A stretch of 64,000 nucleotides of DNA from NCBI RefSeq assembly GCF_017377655.1, contig NZ_JAFREL010000004.1, forward strand, positions 109,722 through 173,721, written 5' to 3'. Made by a program: the position numbers and the translations under genes. A model generated the notes under the pieces. It made no database searches, was not told the DNA's origin, and saw only the letters and a list, made by a program, of their open reading frames with translations. This document shows, piece after piece, positions 1 through 8,051 of the stretch (position 1 is its first letter; each line of letters begins with the position of its first letter). This stretch comes from Candidatus Enterococcus ferrettii (GTDB lineage: Bacteria > Bacillota > Bacilli > Lactobacillales > Enterococcaceae).

Positions 1-690
1 GAGCTAGAGGTGGGGAAGGAAGAAATTTATGCCCTTACTAATGCTTTAAGCGGCCGAATTGATTTAGGTTTTGTGTATTCTTTAGGACCAATCTTTATTA
101 CCAATCTGCTGGCAGAGTATTCAAAAATCAGTCCCGTGAAAATTAGAGGAAATCAAAATAACACGGTTAATCTGCTGTCTCAGCTGCAGGATGGGAAATA
201 CGATGTCGTTTTTTTTGCAGGTAATGATTCTTTTCCCGATATGGAACAATTCCCTGATGTGGAAATTACCCCTTTCCATACACAACCAGTCATTTTTGTT
301 GTCGGGATGGATCACCCTCTTTCAAGCAACCAAAGCTATGCGATTGAGGACTTGATGGCTTATGATTTTATTACTTTTCAAAAACCTAGTACCCTTCGTC
401 CATTAATAAATACTTACTTTGCCTCAAAAAACCTAACACCCAAAATGACTTATGAAGTATTGGATGACTTGACGCTGCTCAGCTTTGCCAGCAAGAACCT
501 GGGCATTGGAATTTTTCCTAAATCAAGTATTCTAAATAATTTTGGAATTAAAGAAATCAGCATTAATGAACCTTTTCTTTTTCAAACTATTTATTTGGCG
601 CAAAACCCTTCACGGTACAAATCACCTGCTGTTGAACGTTTTCTTGAATACGTAAATTTGGAAAAACTAACTCTATTGAAGGATGTTTGA
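1..690 (+). CDS. LysR-family regulator, effector-binding domain (5' truncated by window edge)
   Basis: The reading frame is open from the first base, so the protein starts outside the window and its N-terminal winged helix-turn-helix is not visible. What remains, about 229 residues, matches the periplasmic-binding-like LysR effector domain: the opening Gly-Arg-Ile-Asp-Leu-Gly-Phe strand, a Val-Val-Phe-Phe-Ala central strand, a Gly-Met-Asp-His-Pro-Leu segment, and Leu-Gly-Ile-Gly-Ile-Phe-Pro near the C-terminus. LysR proteins control nearby, often divergent, operons in response to a small ligand; the target here lies off the left edge. It converges on the sulfur operon and shares a bidirectional terminator with it. 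The ligand cannot be inferred. Confidence 0.85.
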   Translation, partial: ELEVGKEEIYALTNALSGRIDLGFVYSLGPIFITNLLAEYSKISPVKIRGNQNNTVNLLSQLQDGKYDVVFFAGNDSFPDMEQFPDVEITPFHTQPVIFVVGMDHPLSSNQSYAIEDLMAYDFITFQKPSTLRPLINTYFASKNLTPKMTYEVLDDLTLLSFASKNLGIGIFPKSSILNNFGIKEISINEPFLFQTIYLAQNPSRYKSPAVERFLEYVNLEKLTLLKDV

Positions 691-716
691 GAGGACTTAG
701 TCTTGCCTTCAAAATA

Positions 717-758
717 AAAACAGCCTAGTTAGATGATTGCTCTCTAACTAGACTGTTT
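717..758. terminator. Bidirectional rho-independent terminator
   Basis: An inverted repeat (CTAGTTAGA / TCTAACTAG, extended by CAG/CTG) is flanked by an A-run on the left and a T-run on the right. It lies between the convergent LysR gene and the sulfur operon, so it can stop transcription from both sides. Confidence 0.8.
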
Positions 759-761
759 CTT

Positions 762-1049
762 CTATAAAACCAGCTTCCCCTTCCAAGCTGAGGTTCCGCC
801 CATAACATTGACTACCTGATACCCCTTGCTGCTCAAAAAATCACAGGCCATTTTCGAACGTGCCCCCGATTGACAAATCACATAGTATTCTTTCGTTGAA
901 TCCATCTGCTGAAAAGTCTTATCAAGGTCACTTAATGGCAGATTAACAGCTTGAGGAACATGGCCCATCTGATACTCAGAAGCTTCCCGAACATCAATAA
1001 TAGGGCCCTTACTGCGATAAAATTCATCTATCGTAACCGATCTATACAT
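762..1049 (-). CDS. Single-domain rhodanese (sulfurtransferase)
   Basis: A 95-residue single rhodanese domain. It has the Asp-Val-Arg-Glu CH2A-type motif near residue 19 and the active-site loop Cys-Gln-Ser-Gly-Ala-Arg-Ser with catalytic Cys59. Such proteins carry a persulfide on the loop cysteine and pass sulfane sulfur to thiols. Its start overlaps the end of the CoA-disulfide reductase gene by 8 bases, so the two are translationally coupled. It is the last gene of a three-gene sulfur operon divergent from cstR. Length and motif are normal for the family, and the sequence shows no signal peptide, so it is probably cytosolic. Confidence 0.9.
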   Translation of the reverse strand: MYRSVTIDEFYRSKGPIIDVREASEYQMGHVPQAVNLPLSDLDKTFQQMDSTKEYYVICQSGARSKMACDFLSSKGYQVVNVMGGTSAWKGKLVL

Positions 1050-2691
1050 ACGTCAGCTCCTCTGGTCGAACCGTTTTGTAAAGGGCAAAAGCACCATCGA
1101 GATTTTGTACCTGGAAACCATTCTGCACAAGAATTCTTTCCGCTACATAGCTGCGCAACCCACTATGGCAGCTGACAATATACGCTTGATTCAAATCCAG
1201 CTCATCGATACGCTCTCGCAGCTGATTTAAAGGAATAGTGATTGACTGCTTGAAACGGCCATTGCTCAATTCCTCTTCATTCCGAACATCCAGCAAAATT
1301 TTTCCCTCAGCTAATTCTTGCTCCAGTTCATACCATTGAATCGAATGACTGAATCCTTCTGCTAGATTCATTGCAGCATAACCAAGCATGTTCACCGGAT
1401 CCTTGGCCGAGCCAAAAGGCGGTGCATAGGTAAATTCCAGCTCCGGCAAATCGAAAATAGTTAAATCACCCTTTATTGCGGTAGCCAAAATATCAATCCG
1501 TTTGTCTACACCCTTGGCACCTACACCTTGCGCACCATAAATTTCACCAGTCGCAGCATTAAAAATCATTTTTAAACTAATATCTGTCGCGCCAGGATAA
1601 TAACCAGCGTGGTCTTTGCCGATAACATGCACAACGGATACATCCAAACCTGCTTGCCTAGCTGCTCGTTCACTTAAGCCGGTCGAAGCAGCCGACAAAT
1701 CAAACACTCGAACAATTGCTGTACCGATACTGCCTTTATTCTTTCGGTTAAGACCAGCAATAGCATCCGCTGCTTGACGTCCCTGACGATTAGCTGGCGA
1801 TGCCAACGAAATCAGGGCATCTTTGCCGGAGATTTGCTGTTTGACTACAATTGCATCACCCACTGCGTAAATATCCGGATCGTTGGTTTGGTAATGTTCA
1901 TTAACAACAATTCCCCCTCGCAAACCTAGCTTCAATCCAGCTTTCTCAGCCAAAGTATTCTCTGGTTGAACTCCCACCGATAGGATTGTCAAATCGGAAG
2001 CCAGCTCTGTACCATTTTCTAAAACAACTTTTTTTCCCTGCGCTTCAAAAGCAACCGCCGATTGCGAAGGAATTACCTCCACCCCCTGTTTCAGCAACTC
2101 GTTTTGTACCGCAGCAGCCATTTCTTCATCCAGTGGCGGCAAAACATGCGGTGCTTTTTCTACGATAGTTACTTGTAAGCCTCGTTTGCTCAAATTTTCC
2201 GCCATTTCCAAGCCAATAAAACCTGCTCCAATTACTACTGCCTTTTGCGTTTGATCAGTAATAGATGCCATAATCCGATCTAAATCTGGCAAATTGCGCA
2301 GACTAAAAACATTAGCTGCTTGATCACACCCTTTAATCAGAGGAATGAATGGCTTTGCACCAGGAGACAGAATCAACTTGTCATAACTTTCTTCCGTCAC
2401 TCTGCCCTCGTGCTGTACCTTAACCTTGTGTTCATACGGATTAATCTCCGTTACCTCGTGCATAGGTCGTACATCAAGATTGAAGCGTCCCCGCAATGTT
2501 TCCGGCGTTTGAACCAGCAGCTGATCTCTTTCGGCAATTTCGCCAGAAACGTAATAAGGCAGTCCGCAGTTGGCAAAAGAAACAAATGGTCCTTTTTCAA
2601 ATACCACAATTTCAGCATCCTCCATCAAACGACGCAAACGCGTAGCCGCCGACATCCCGCCAGCCACACCACCAACGATTACAATCTTCAT
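1042..2691 (-). CDS. CoA-disulfide/CoA-persulfide reductase with C-terminal rhodanese domain (CoADR-RHD)
   Basis: 549 residues. The N-terminus carries a GxGxxG-type FAD-binding fold (Val-Gly-Gly-Val-Ala-Gly-Gly) followed by the single redox cysteine Cys42 in Ser-Phe-Ala-Asn-Cys-Gly-Leu-Pro-Tyr, the hallmark of CoA-disulfide reductases. A second nucleotide-binding motif (Gly-Ala-Gly-Phe-Ile-Gly) follows near residue 155. Residues from about 450 form a rhodanese domain with loop cysteine Cys508 (Ser-Cys-His-Ser-Gly-Leu-Arg). This architecture reduces CoA persulfides and disulfides with NAD(P)H, and in enterococci it is known in a CstR-controlled locus. I chose the ATG at 2691 because GAGGAGGT lies just upstream; an in-frame extension to 2745 runs into the preceding gene and lacks a good site. 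Confidence 0.92.
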   Translation of the reverse strand: MKIVIVGGVAGGMSAATRLRRLMEDAEIVVFEKGPFVSFANCGLPYYVSGEIAERDQLLVQTPETLRGRFNLDVRPMHEVTEINPYEHKVKVQHEGRVTEESYDKLILSPGAKPFIPLIKGCDQAANVFSLRNLPDLDRIMASITDQTQKAVVIGAGFIGLEMAENLSKRGLQVTIVEKAPHVLPPLDEEMAAAVQNELLKQGVEVIPSQSAVAFEAQGKKVVLENGTELASDLTILSVGVQPENTLAEKAGLKLGLRGGIVVNEHYQTNDPDIYAVGDAIVVKQQISGKDALISLASPANRQGRQAADAIAGLNRKNKGSIGTAIVRVFDLSAASTGLSERAARQAGLDVSVVHVIGKDHAGYYPGATDISLKMIFNAATGEIYGAQGVGAKGVDKRIDILATAIKGDLTIFDLPELEFTYAPPFGSAKDPVNMLGYAAMNLAEGFSHSIQWYELEQELAEGKILLDVRNEEELSNGRFKQSITIPLNQLRERIDELDLNQAYIVSCHSGLRSYVAERILVQNGFQVQNLDGAFALYKTVRPEELTYV

Positions 2692-2692
2692 C

Positions 2693-3004
2693 CTATCTAC
2701 CTCCTCTGATCTTTCCACTCCAGTGAGACATCCCCCCACGGACATTTGTTGCTTCGTACCCTTTTTTCCTCAAAAGCTTAGCAGCCTTCTTGCTGCGCAT
2801 CCCAGATTGGCAAATTACATATACTTGCTTTTCTTTACCATCATAGGTATTAATTTTATCCAACGGTATGTTCACTGCTTTATTTATATGCCCCGACCGG
2901 TATTCTGCTGGTGAGCGAACATCTAAAAGCTCAATTTCTCCTGATAAACGCTCTGATAACTCCGTTGTTGAAATAGCTGATACTCCTTTTAAAAATTTGA
3001 ACAT
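2693..3004 (-). CDS. Single-domain rhodanese, first gene of the sulfur operon
   Basis: 103 residues with one rhodanese domain: Leu-Asp-Val-Arg-Ser near residue 27, Gly-His-Ile near 38 and the loop Cys-Gln-Ser-Gly-Met-Arg-Ser with catalytic Cys65. The start is the ATG at 3004, which has GGAGAG upstream; the longer frame to 3070 would run through the operator. It is the promoter-proximal gene of the operon and ends one base before the CoADR-RHD start codon. It probably receives or delivers sulfane sulfur in the same persulfide-clearing route as its two neighbours. Controlled by the CstR-like repressor encoded divergently. Confidence 0.9.
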   Translation of the reverse strand: MFKFLKGVSAISTTELSERLSGEIELLDVRSPAEYRSGHINKAVNIPLDKINTYDGKEKQVYVICQSGMRSKKAAKLLRKKGYEATNVRGGMSHWSGKIRGGR

Positions 3005-3024
3005 GACTTCTCTCCTATCCACAA

Positions 3025-3042
3025 TATACCTTATGGGGTATA
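3025..3042. promoter_or_regulatory. CstR operator 1
   Basis: An inverted repeat TATACC-N6-GGTATA lies 20 bases upstream of the first rhodanese start codon. It has the same ATACC-N6-GGTAT core as the second site at 3113-3130, and resembles the G/C-centred, AT-flanked palindromes bound by CsoR/CstR repressors. Confidence 0.75.
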
Positions 3043-3112
3043 TTAAAAAGCATTGTAACAGGATTGTCAACTAAGTTAGCTTCATTAAACCAAACATTTT
3101 ACTTGAACCATA

Positions 3113-3130
3113 AATACCTCCCGTGGTATA
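3113..3130. promoter_or_regulatory. CstR operator 2
   Basis: The second copy of the ATACC-N6-GGTAT dyad lies 33 bases upstream of the cstR start codon. Two copies, one in front of each divergent unit, suggest that CstR represses both the rhodanese operon and itself. Confidence 0.75.
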
Positions 3131-3162
3131 TTTTGTTCAACAGACAGAGAAGAAGGTGTCCC

Positions 3163-3423
3163 ATGGAAGAGGAACAAAAGAGAATTACCAATCGTTTACG
3201 ACGTGCCGAAGGTCAAATCCGCGGGGTTCAGAAAATGATCGAAGAGGAAAAAGAATGTATTGATGTCATCACCCAGCTAAGTGCCATCCGTTCCAGCATT
3301 GATCGGGTAATGGGCATGATCGTTGCCGATAACCTCAAGCATTGCTTAGAGAATCCTAGTGACAACCCAACCGAACAGGCCGAAAAAATGGAACAGGCCA
3401 TCAATATGATCATAAAAAAGTAA
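3163..3423 (+). CDS. cstR: CstR-like persulfide-sensing repressor (CsoR family)
   Basis: 86 residues with the all-helical CsoR/RcnR/CstR fold (Arg-Leu-Arg-Arg-Ala-Glu-Gly-Gln-Ile-Arg-Gly). Two cysteines, Cys32 and Cys61, are kept. The residue four before the second cysteine is Asn57, where copper-sensing CsoR proteins have a metal-binding histidine. That pattern marks CstR proteins, which sense per- and polysulfides by linking the two cysteines rather than binding Cu(I). Start: ATG at 3163; the upstream in-frame extension would read through operator 2. It is divergent from two rhodaneses and a CoADR-RHD, which supports the sulfur-sensing role. Confidence 0.9.
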   Translation: MEEEQKRITNRLRRAEGQIRGVQKMIEEEKECIDVITQLSAIRSSIDRVMGMIVADNLKHCLENPSDNPTEQAEKMEQAINMIIKK

Positions 3424-3460
3424 GCGTAACTACCCTTTTTATAAAAGGCGGTTACGCTTT
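3423..3460. terminator. Bidirectional rho-independent terminator
   Basis: The stem AGCGTAAC / GTTACGCT with a further inner pairing is followed by T-runs in both directions. It ends cstR on the plus strand and the M20/serine dehydratase operon on the minus strand. Confidence 0.8.
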
Positions 3461-3478
3461 TGCTCATTTATAATCTTT

Positions 3479-4909
3479 TTATTTCGGGAAAACATCGTTA
3501 GGAATCGCTGACTTATACTTTGCTCCCCCAACTGTTTCCTGATGCTCTTTTTTAGCCTGCCTTACTAATTCTGGCTTCGTTAATAAGTCATAAGCGGTAG
3601 CAGCAATTACCTTTCCACCTGAAAGCAGTCCTTTGTGGGCTACAGCAGATTTCCCATTTGCCACCCATTGCCAGGAATGTGCCGGTGTACCTTGTGGTTC
3701 GCAGGCGATCATCACCTGAGCAGTTGGACAGACCCAACTAACATCTCCAACATCGGTTGAGCCCGAAGTATCCTCAGAGAATCTTAACGGTTCAACACTA
3801 TCTAAAATCGGCAGAGAAGCCAGCCGCTGAATCTCTTCTTCACTGGCCTCTGGGTGAGAAAGTCTCGCTCTTTTAGCAAATCCCTCCTTCACCACAGCAG
3901 GTAAACTATCATAATACCGTTGACAATACGTTTGATCCTCTTCAGTTAGATTTAGTGTCCCGTATTCTTTTAGATTTTCATACATAGCTGTCGTGGCAGC
4001 TTGATTCGGCAGATAGTTGGCACAAGCTGAATCCAGAACGATTTCTACTTCCGTTTCTGTCATCAAGGCAGCACCTTCCGCAATTTTGTTTACCCGTTTG
4101 TAAATTTCTTCCGCCTGTTCAATCTTTAGCGCTCGGATAAAATAATAGAGACTGGCTGTTGATTGAACAACATTGGCTGACTCTCCACCCACATCCATAA
4201 AAGCGTAATGGATACGCCCTTCATCAACAATATGTTCCCGTAAAAATTGCACACCAATGTTCATCAGCTCCGCAGCATCTAGTGCACTTCGCCCTTTTTC
4301 AGGAGCAGCTGCAGCATGGGCAGGGATTCCTTTGAAATTGTAATAAACTTGATAAACTGCCAAACTGCTCAAGGCCCAAGCAGAATTGGTATCCATGGGG
4401 TGCCAGGAAAGAGCTACATCTAGATCGTCGAATACACCATCTCGAGCCATAAATGCTTTGCCATACCCACTTTCTTCTGCTGGACACCCAAATAATTTAA
4501 TCGTTCCTTGGACATTGTGACGCTCCATATAAGTTTTAATGCCGACTGCCCCAGCTAAGGACCCCATCCCCAACAAATTATGCCCACAGCCATGCCCGTT
4601 AGCACCTTCCAATTCCGCTTGCTGCTCTCCTAAGTCAGCTACCTGACTCAAATTGCTCAAGGCATCATACTCTGCCAGAATTCCAATCACCGGATTTCCA
4701 TGGCCATAGGTTGCTGCAAATGCATGCTCCATATTAGCCAAACCCTTTTCAATACAGAAGCCCTCTTCTTCTAAAATAGGATAAAAGTTAGCAACGGATT
4801 TTTCTGTAGCAAAGCGGGTTTCTGGCGTCGACCAAATTCGATCTGCAGCACTAATAAATAGTTGTCGTTTTTCTTCAATAATCTTTACGATTTCGTCTTT
4901 GGCATTCAT
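3479..4909 (-). CDS. M20-family amidohydrolase (AbgB-like)
   Basis: 476 residues. Metal-site motifs of the M20 family are present: Gly-His-Gly-Cys-Gly-His-Asn near residue 105 and Pro-Ala-Glu-Glu-Ser near 143, followed by a dimerisation segment starting Lys-Gly-Ile-Pro-Ala-His-Ala. Length and motifs best match the AbgB/amidohydrolase branch, which cleaves amide bonds such as p-aminobenzoyl-glutamate or N-acyl amino acids. It is the last gene of an apparent four-gene operon with an MFS carrier and both L-serine dehydratase subunits. I therefore infer that it may release serine, or a compound leading to serine, from an imported amide. No signal peptide, so cytosolic. Confidence 0.82.
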   Translation of the reverse strand: MNAKDEIVKIIEEKRQLFISAADRIWSTPETRFATEKSVANFYPILEEEGFCIEKGLANMEHAFAATYGHGNPVIGILAEYDALSNLSQVADLGEQQAELEGANGHGCGHNLLGMGSLAGAVGIKTYMERHNVQGTIKLFGCPAEESGYGKAFMARDGVFDDLDVALSWHPMDTNSAWALSSLAVYQVYYNFKGIPAHAAAAPEKGRSALDAAELMNIGVQFLREHIVDEGRIHYAFMDVGGESANVVQSTASLYYFIRALKIEQAEEIYKRVNKIAEGAALMTETEVEIVLDSACANYLPNQAATTAMYENLKEYGTLNLTEEDQTYCQRYYDSLPAVVKEGFAKRARLSHPEASEEEIQRLASLPILDSVEPLRFSEDTSGSTDVGDVSWVCPTAQVMIACEPQGTPAHSWQWVANGKSAVAHKGLLSGGKVIAATAYDLLTKPELVRQAKKEHQETVGGAKYKSAIPNDVFPK

Positions 4910-4927
4910 TTTTCGTCCTCTTTTCTT

Positions 4928-5803
4928 TTACCTTTCACTCTCAAACAGTTCCTTAACCAGCCGGTGAGCCGTCTTCGTTCCGGCCAGTCCGCCGATTCCA
5001 GTTTCTCTAATTTCTATTGGCATTTTTTTGCCAACCTGATACATCGCTTCAACTACCTCATCAGGAGGAATCTCGCTAATTACTCCTGCTAAAGCTAGCT
5101 CTGCAGCAGATATCGCATTAGCTGTTCCACCCGCATTCCGCTTAATGCAGGGAATTTCCACCAGCCCAGCCACCGGATCACAGGCTAGCCCTATCATATT
5201 GTTCAATGCAATAGCAAAAGCATGACTTGCTTGCAGAGGTGTCCCTCCAACAAGCTCTACTAGTGCAGCAGCCGCCATTCCTGCAGCAGAACCAATCTCA
5301 GCCTGACAGCCGCCTTCTGCTCCAGAGATGAAGGCATTATTGGCTGTTATAAAGCCAAACGCCGCCGCTGTAAACAACGCTTCCAATAATTCTTGTCTTG
5401 ATACTGACATTTTTTTAGCAAAGGCCAGCAAAACTCCAGGAACTACACCAGCAGAGCCGGCAGTGGGCGTTGCACAAATCATTCCCATTGCAGCATTCAC
5501 TTCGTTTGTAGCAATCGAAATGGTTAAAGCCTCCACAAAGGTTGGGTCCGTTAGAATTATTCCTCTTTTTTGATACTCTACTAAACGTTTTGCATCATAG
5601 CCTGTTAATCCAGAGTATGACCGAACTCCTTGCATCCCTTTTTCAGCTGCTGTTTCCATCGTAATTAGGTTCAGTTCCATTTGTTGCATGACTTCAGTGT
5701 AGCTTCTTTCCGAAAAACGGATCTCCTGATCAATCATAATCGTTGAAATCTTACTGCATTTGGCAGCCGTCAAAGCAAGCAGTTCCTCAATTGATTCAAA
5801 CAT
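4928..5803 (-). CDS. sdaAA: L-serine dehydratase, iron-sulfur-dependent, alpha subunit
   Basis: 291 residues. The catalytic/iron-sulfur subunit of the two-subunit Firmicutes L-serine deaminase (serine to pyruvate plus ammonia). Characteristic segments are Ser-Gly-Ala-Glu-Gly-Gly-Cys-Gln, Leu-Ala-Cys-Asp-Pro-Val-Ala-Gly-Leu-Val and Pro-Cys-Ile-Lys-Arg-Asn-Ala; their cysteines are cluster ligands in this family. The ATG at 5803 is preceded by AGGAGG; the longer frame overlaps the beta-subunit gene. The beta subunit lies immediately upstream, 10 bases away, in the same operon. The oxygen-sensitive cluster fits an anaerobic or gut lifestyle. Confidence 0.93.
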   Translation of the reverse strand: MFESIEELLALTAAKCSKISTIMIDQEIRFSERSYTEVMQQMELNLITMETAAEKGMQGVRSYSGLTGYDAKRLVEYQKRGIILTDPTFVEALTISIATNEVNAAMGMICATPTAGSAGVVPGVLLAFAKKMSVSRQELLEALFTAAAFGFITANNAFISGAEGGCQAEIGSAAGMAAAALVELVGGTPLQASHAFAIALNNMIGLACDPVAGLVEIPCIKRNAGGTANAISAAELALAGVISEIPPDEVVEAMYQVGKKMPIEIRETGIGGLAGTKTAHRLVKELFESER

Positions 5804-5813
5804 AGGTCTCCTC

Positions 5814-6473
5814 CTAACCTCTAATTGGAACGGCAGCGGCAATGCCGGGAATCTTTCGAATCCTTTTTAATATTCGTTGGGTTATTTCCTGCATGGTCTC
5901 AATAATAAACAGTGTACTTTCTCTTGATTGCTGGGTTGTCACAACATGAAAATCCCTCAACTCTTCTTTTAAACTCTGAATTACCTCTTTGTCATTACTT
6001 AAAATCGCTAATGGATTCAGCCGATCATCCAGCAAGTCCATCGAGCAATGATTCAGTTCTGTAATCTGGATATTTCCACCACCGATAGATACCCCAGTCA
6101 AGTTTAGTTGATTGACTTGGCCAATCAATTCCAAATTGACAGTATTCGCATGCGGCATCTTTTTTTGACTGGTCAGAAATTCAATCGTCATGCCATTTTT
6201 CTCAGCCAATACAAGAGCTTGTGGAATTCGTTCATCAGATGGTTCATAACCTAAAATCCCGGCAACAATTGCGACCGCCGTTCCATGCCCCTTATAAGTC
6301 TCAGCAAAAGAGCCATAAAAGGTAACAATCAGTTTTTCTACTTGATCTTGTAGCAGTTCCCCAGCTGTCTTGCCTATACGTACAGCCCCAGCAGTATGGG
6401 AGCTGGAGGGACCAATCATAATTGGACCGATAATGTCGAAGGCACTTTTGTATTTAAGATTTCTTTTTTTCAT
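5814..6473 (-). CDS. sdaAB: L-serine dehydratase, iron-sulfur-dependent, beta subunit
   Basis: 219 residues. The N-terminal half has the serine dehydratase beta signature Gly-Pro-Ser-Ser-Ser-His-Thr-Ala-Gly-Ala near residue 21. The C-terminal third (about 145-215) looks like the ACT-type domain found in this subunit, starting after a Gly-Gly-Gly-Asn-Ile-Gln strand. It pairs with the alpha subunit encoded directly downstream. The start at 6473 has AAGGAA upstream. It lies between the MFS carrier and sdaAA, so transport and deamination are probably co-expressed. Confidence 0.93.
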   Translation of the reverse strand: MKKRNLKYKSAFDIIGPIMIGPSSSHTAGAVRIGKTAGELLQDQVEKLIVTFYGSFAETYKGHGTAVAIVAGILGYEPSDERIPQALVLAEKNGMTIEFLTSQKKMPHANTVNLELIGQVNQLNLTGVSIGGGNIQITELNHCSMDLLDDRLNPLAILSNDKEVIQSLKEELRDFHVVTTQQSRESTLFIIETMQEITQRILKRIRKIPGIAAAVPIRG

Positions 6474-6519
6474 TAGCTTCCATTCCTTCCTAGGTCTGTT
6501 GCAAATAATGAATGACCGA

Positions 6520-7809
6520 CTATTCCTTTAGTCCCTTTAGCTTTTGATTATTTTTCAACATACTCATTCGTTTTTGCTTCGTCCGTTTGAACCAAATCAA
6601 TGTTAACCCGATGCCGATTGCTACCACTACCAGCATATAGATGAAGAACAAGCGATAGCCGGTATTTCCAGGAAAATGGTCCAAAAGCTGACCAGCAATA
6701 AAATGGTTAGTTACTTCCGGCATATATCCTAAGCAGCAAATTAGGCCGATCGCTGCACCTTCCCACTCAGGTGGACAATCAAATTCTTCCATGATGGCAA
6801 AATGCATACTCACACAAAAATACATACAGACAAAAATGATCAATGAGGCAATCAATACCGGGATAATGCCCATGGAATTACAAACTAGAATTGTTGCTAC
6901 CCCAATAAAAAGGCCCACCTGTCCAATGAGCATGACTTTTGAACTGTTGATTCGATCTCCTAAAAAACCTGCCCCCATCGAAGCAAATGGTCGGATGTAT
7001 TGAGAGGCCGAGGTTAAGATAACTCCTACGACTGCACTCACCGTAAAAGTATTGGTTACATAAGGTGAAATATAATAATAGCCTTGACTAACAGTAAGGG
7101 TCGAAAAAATAATGCCGATCATTAGCCAGACTTCCGGAATTTTAGCTGGTTTTGCAATCAGTTTTAATTGAAAGCTTTTCTTTTCTCCAGAATTTTCTTC
7201 CGGCAAATCCCGTAATAAAAAGATAGTCAGAACCCCAAGTAAGGTTGTTACCGTCGCATAAAACAGAATAATTCGACGTATCCCTAAACTTTCACTGCCG
7301 GCTGCAACCATTCTGGCAAAAATCACCGCCGCAATGGTTAAATACCCTGCATTAAAAATTCCTCGACCACCTTCGAAAATTCCAAAGGCTTTTCCTTGTT
7401 CAGTGGAACCTGCCAAGGCACGAATACTTTTCATCAATGCTGGATAAAACATCATCAATGAAGTCAGTCCCCATAAGGCGTGAATCAGTATCACAATAGC
7501 AGGCGGCGGTGAAAATAATAAACAAAAGCCTAATGTTCCCGTCAAAATCATCGAAGTCGGAATCAATAATTTAATGGAAAAGCGGTCGGAAATAATCCCC
7601 CCAAACAAATAAGAGATTGCCCCGATCCCACCAAAACAAACACTGCAAAGTCCCATTTGAGCATTCGTCAAATTAAACGCTTTCATAAATCCGTCATAAT
7701 AATAAGAGCGAAAATAAGGCAATGTGTAAATAAATGACCCCGATAGCGTTAAGACCAATAACGTCACTAAATTTTTCTTTAACTTAACCTCTGTTCCCAC
7801 TGTTTCCAT
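6520..7809 (-). CDS. Major facilitator superfamily transporter
   Basis: About 429 residues with roughly twelve hydrophobic segments. It has an MFS loop signature, Gly-Gly-Ile-Ile-Ser-Asp-Arg-Phe-Ser-Ile-Lys, between helices 2 and 3, and a matching Gly-Phe-Leu-Gly-Asp-Arg-Ile-Asn in the second half. I chose the ATG at 7809 because AAGGAG lies 7 bases upstream; the 35-residue extension is not hydrophobic and lacks a site. It is the first gene of the operon with L-serine dehydratase and an M20 amidohydrolase, so it probably imports their substrate. The substrate cannot be read from sequence. Confidence 0.85.
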   Translation of the reverse strand: METVGTEVKLKKNLVTLLVLTLSGSFIYTLPYFRSYYYDGFMKAFNLTNAQMGLCSVCFGGIGAISYLFGGIISDRFSIKLLIPTSMILTGTLGFCLLFSPPPAIVILIHALWGLTSLMMFYPALMKSIRALAGSTEQGKAFGIFEGGRGIFNAGYLTIAAVIFARMVAAGSESLGIRRIILFYATVTTLLGVLTIFLLRDLPEENSGEKKSFQLKLIAKPAKIPEVWLMIGIIFSTLTVSQGYYYISPYVTNTFTVSAVVGVILTSASQYIRPFASMGAGFLGDRINSSKVMLIGQVGLFIGVATILVCNSMGIIPVLIASLIIFVCMYFCVSMHFAIMEEFDCPPEWEGAAIGLICCLGYMPEVTNHFIAGQLLDHFPGNTGYRLFFIYMLVVVAIGIGLTLIWFKRTKQKRMSMLKNNQKLKGLKE

Positions 7810-7844
7810 AAAAAAGCTCCTTCCTTTTGTCTGCCTATAATTTA

Positions 7845-7860
7845 AACCACAAATTTGGTT
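7845..7860. promoter_or_regulatory. Candidate operator upstream of the MFS/serine dehydratase operon
   Basis: A dyad AACCA-N6-TGGTT lies 35 bases upstream of the MFS start codon. Its place in the promoter region makes it a possible site for the MocR regulator encoded next door. This is inference from symmetry and position only. Confidence 0.35.
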
Positions 7861-7914
7861 GAACAAAGTTCCAAAGCTGTTCATTTGATTAGGCCATTTT
7901 TTTCGTTTGAGCAC

Positions 7915-7956
7915 AAAAAAAGTCCTTTCTTACCGTTTTATGGCAAGAAAAGACTG
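7915..7956 (-). terminator. Rho-independent terminator of the MocR regulator gene
   Basis: On the minus strand a stem built from AGTC/GACT and TTTCTT/AAGAAA is followed by a run of seven T. It lies downstream of the regulator gene and separates it from the MFS operon promoter. Confidence 0.8.
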
Positions 7957-8051
7957 TAATTTTATTTTTATCATGATTTTTTGGCGTATTTTAGGGGCCA
8001 TTTTAAAATTAAGAAGTGTACCATTTTCTTCGATTTTGTTCAAAACCTACC

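Noticed and set aside
2320..2709. Antisense ORFs inside the CoA-disulfide reductase gene
   Set aside because: They lack ribosome sites and family similarity and lie opposite a strongly supported gene.
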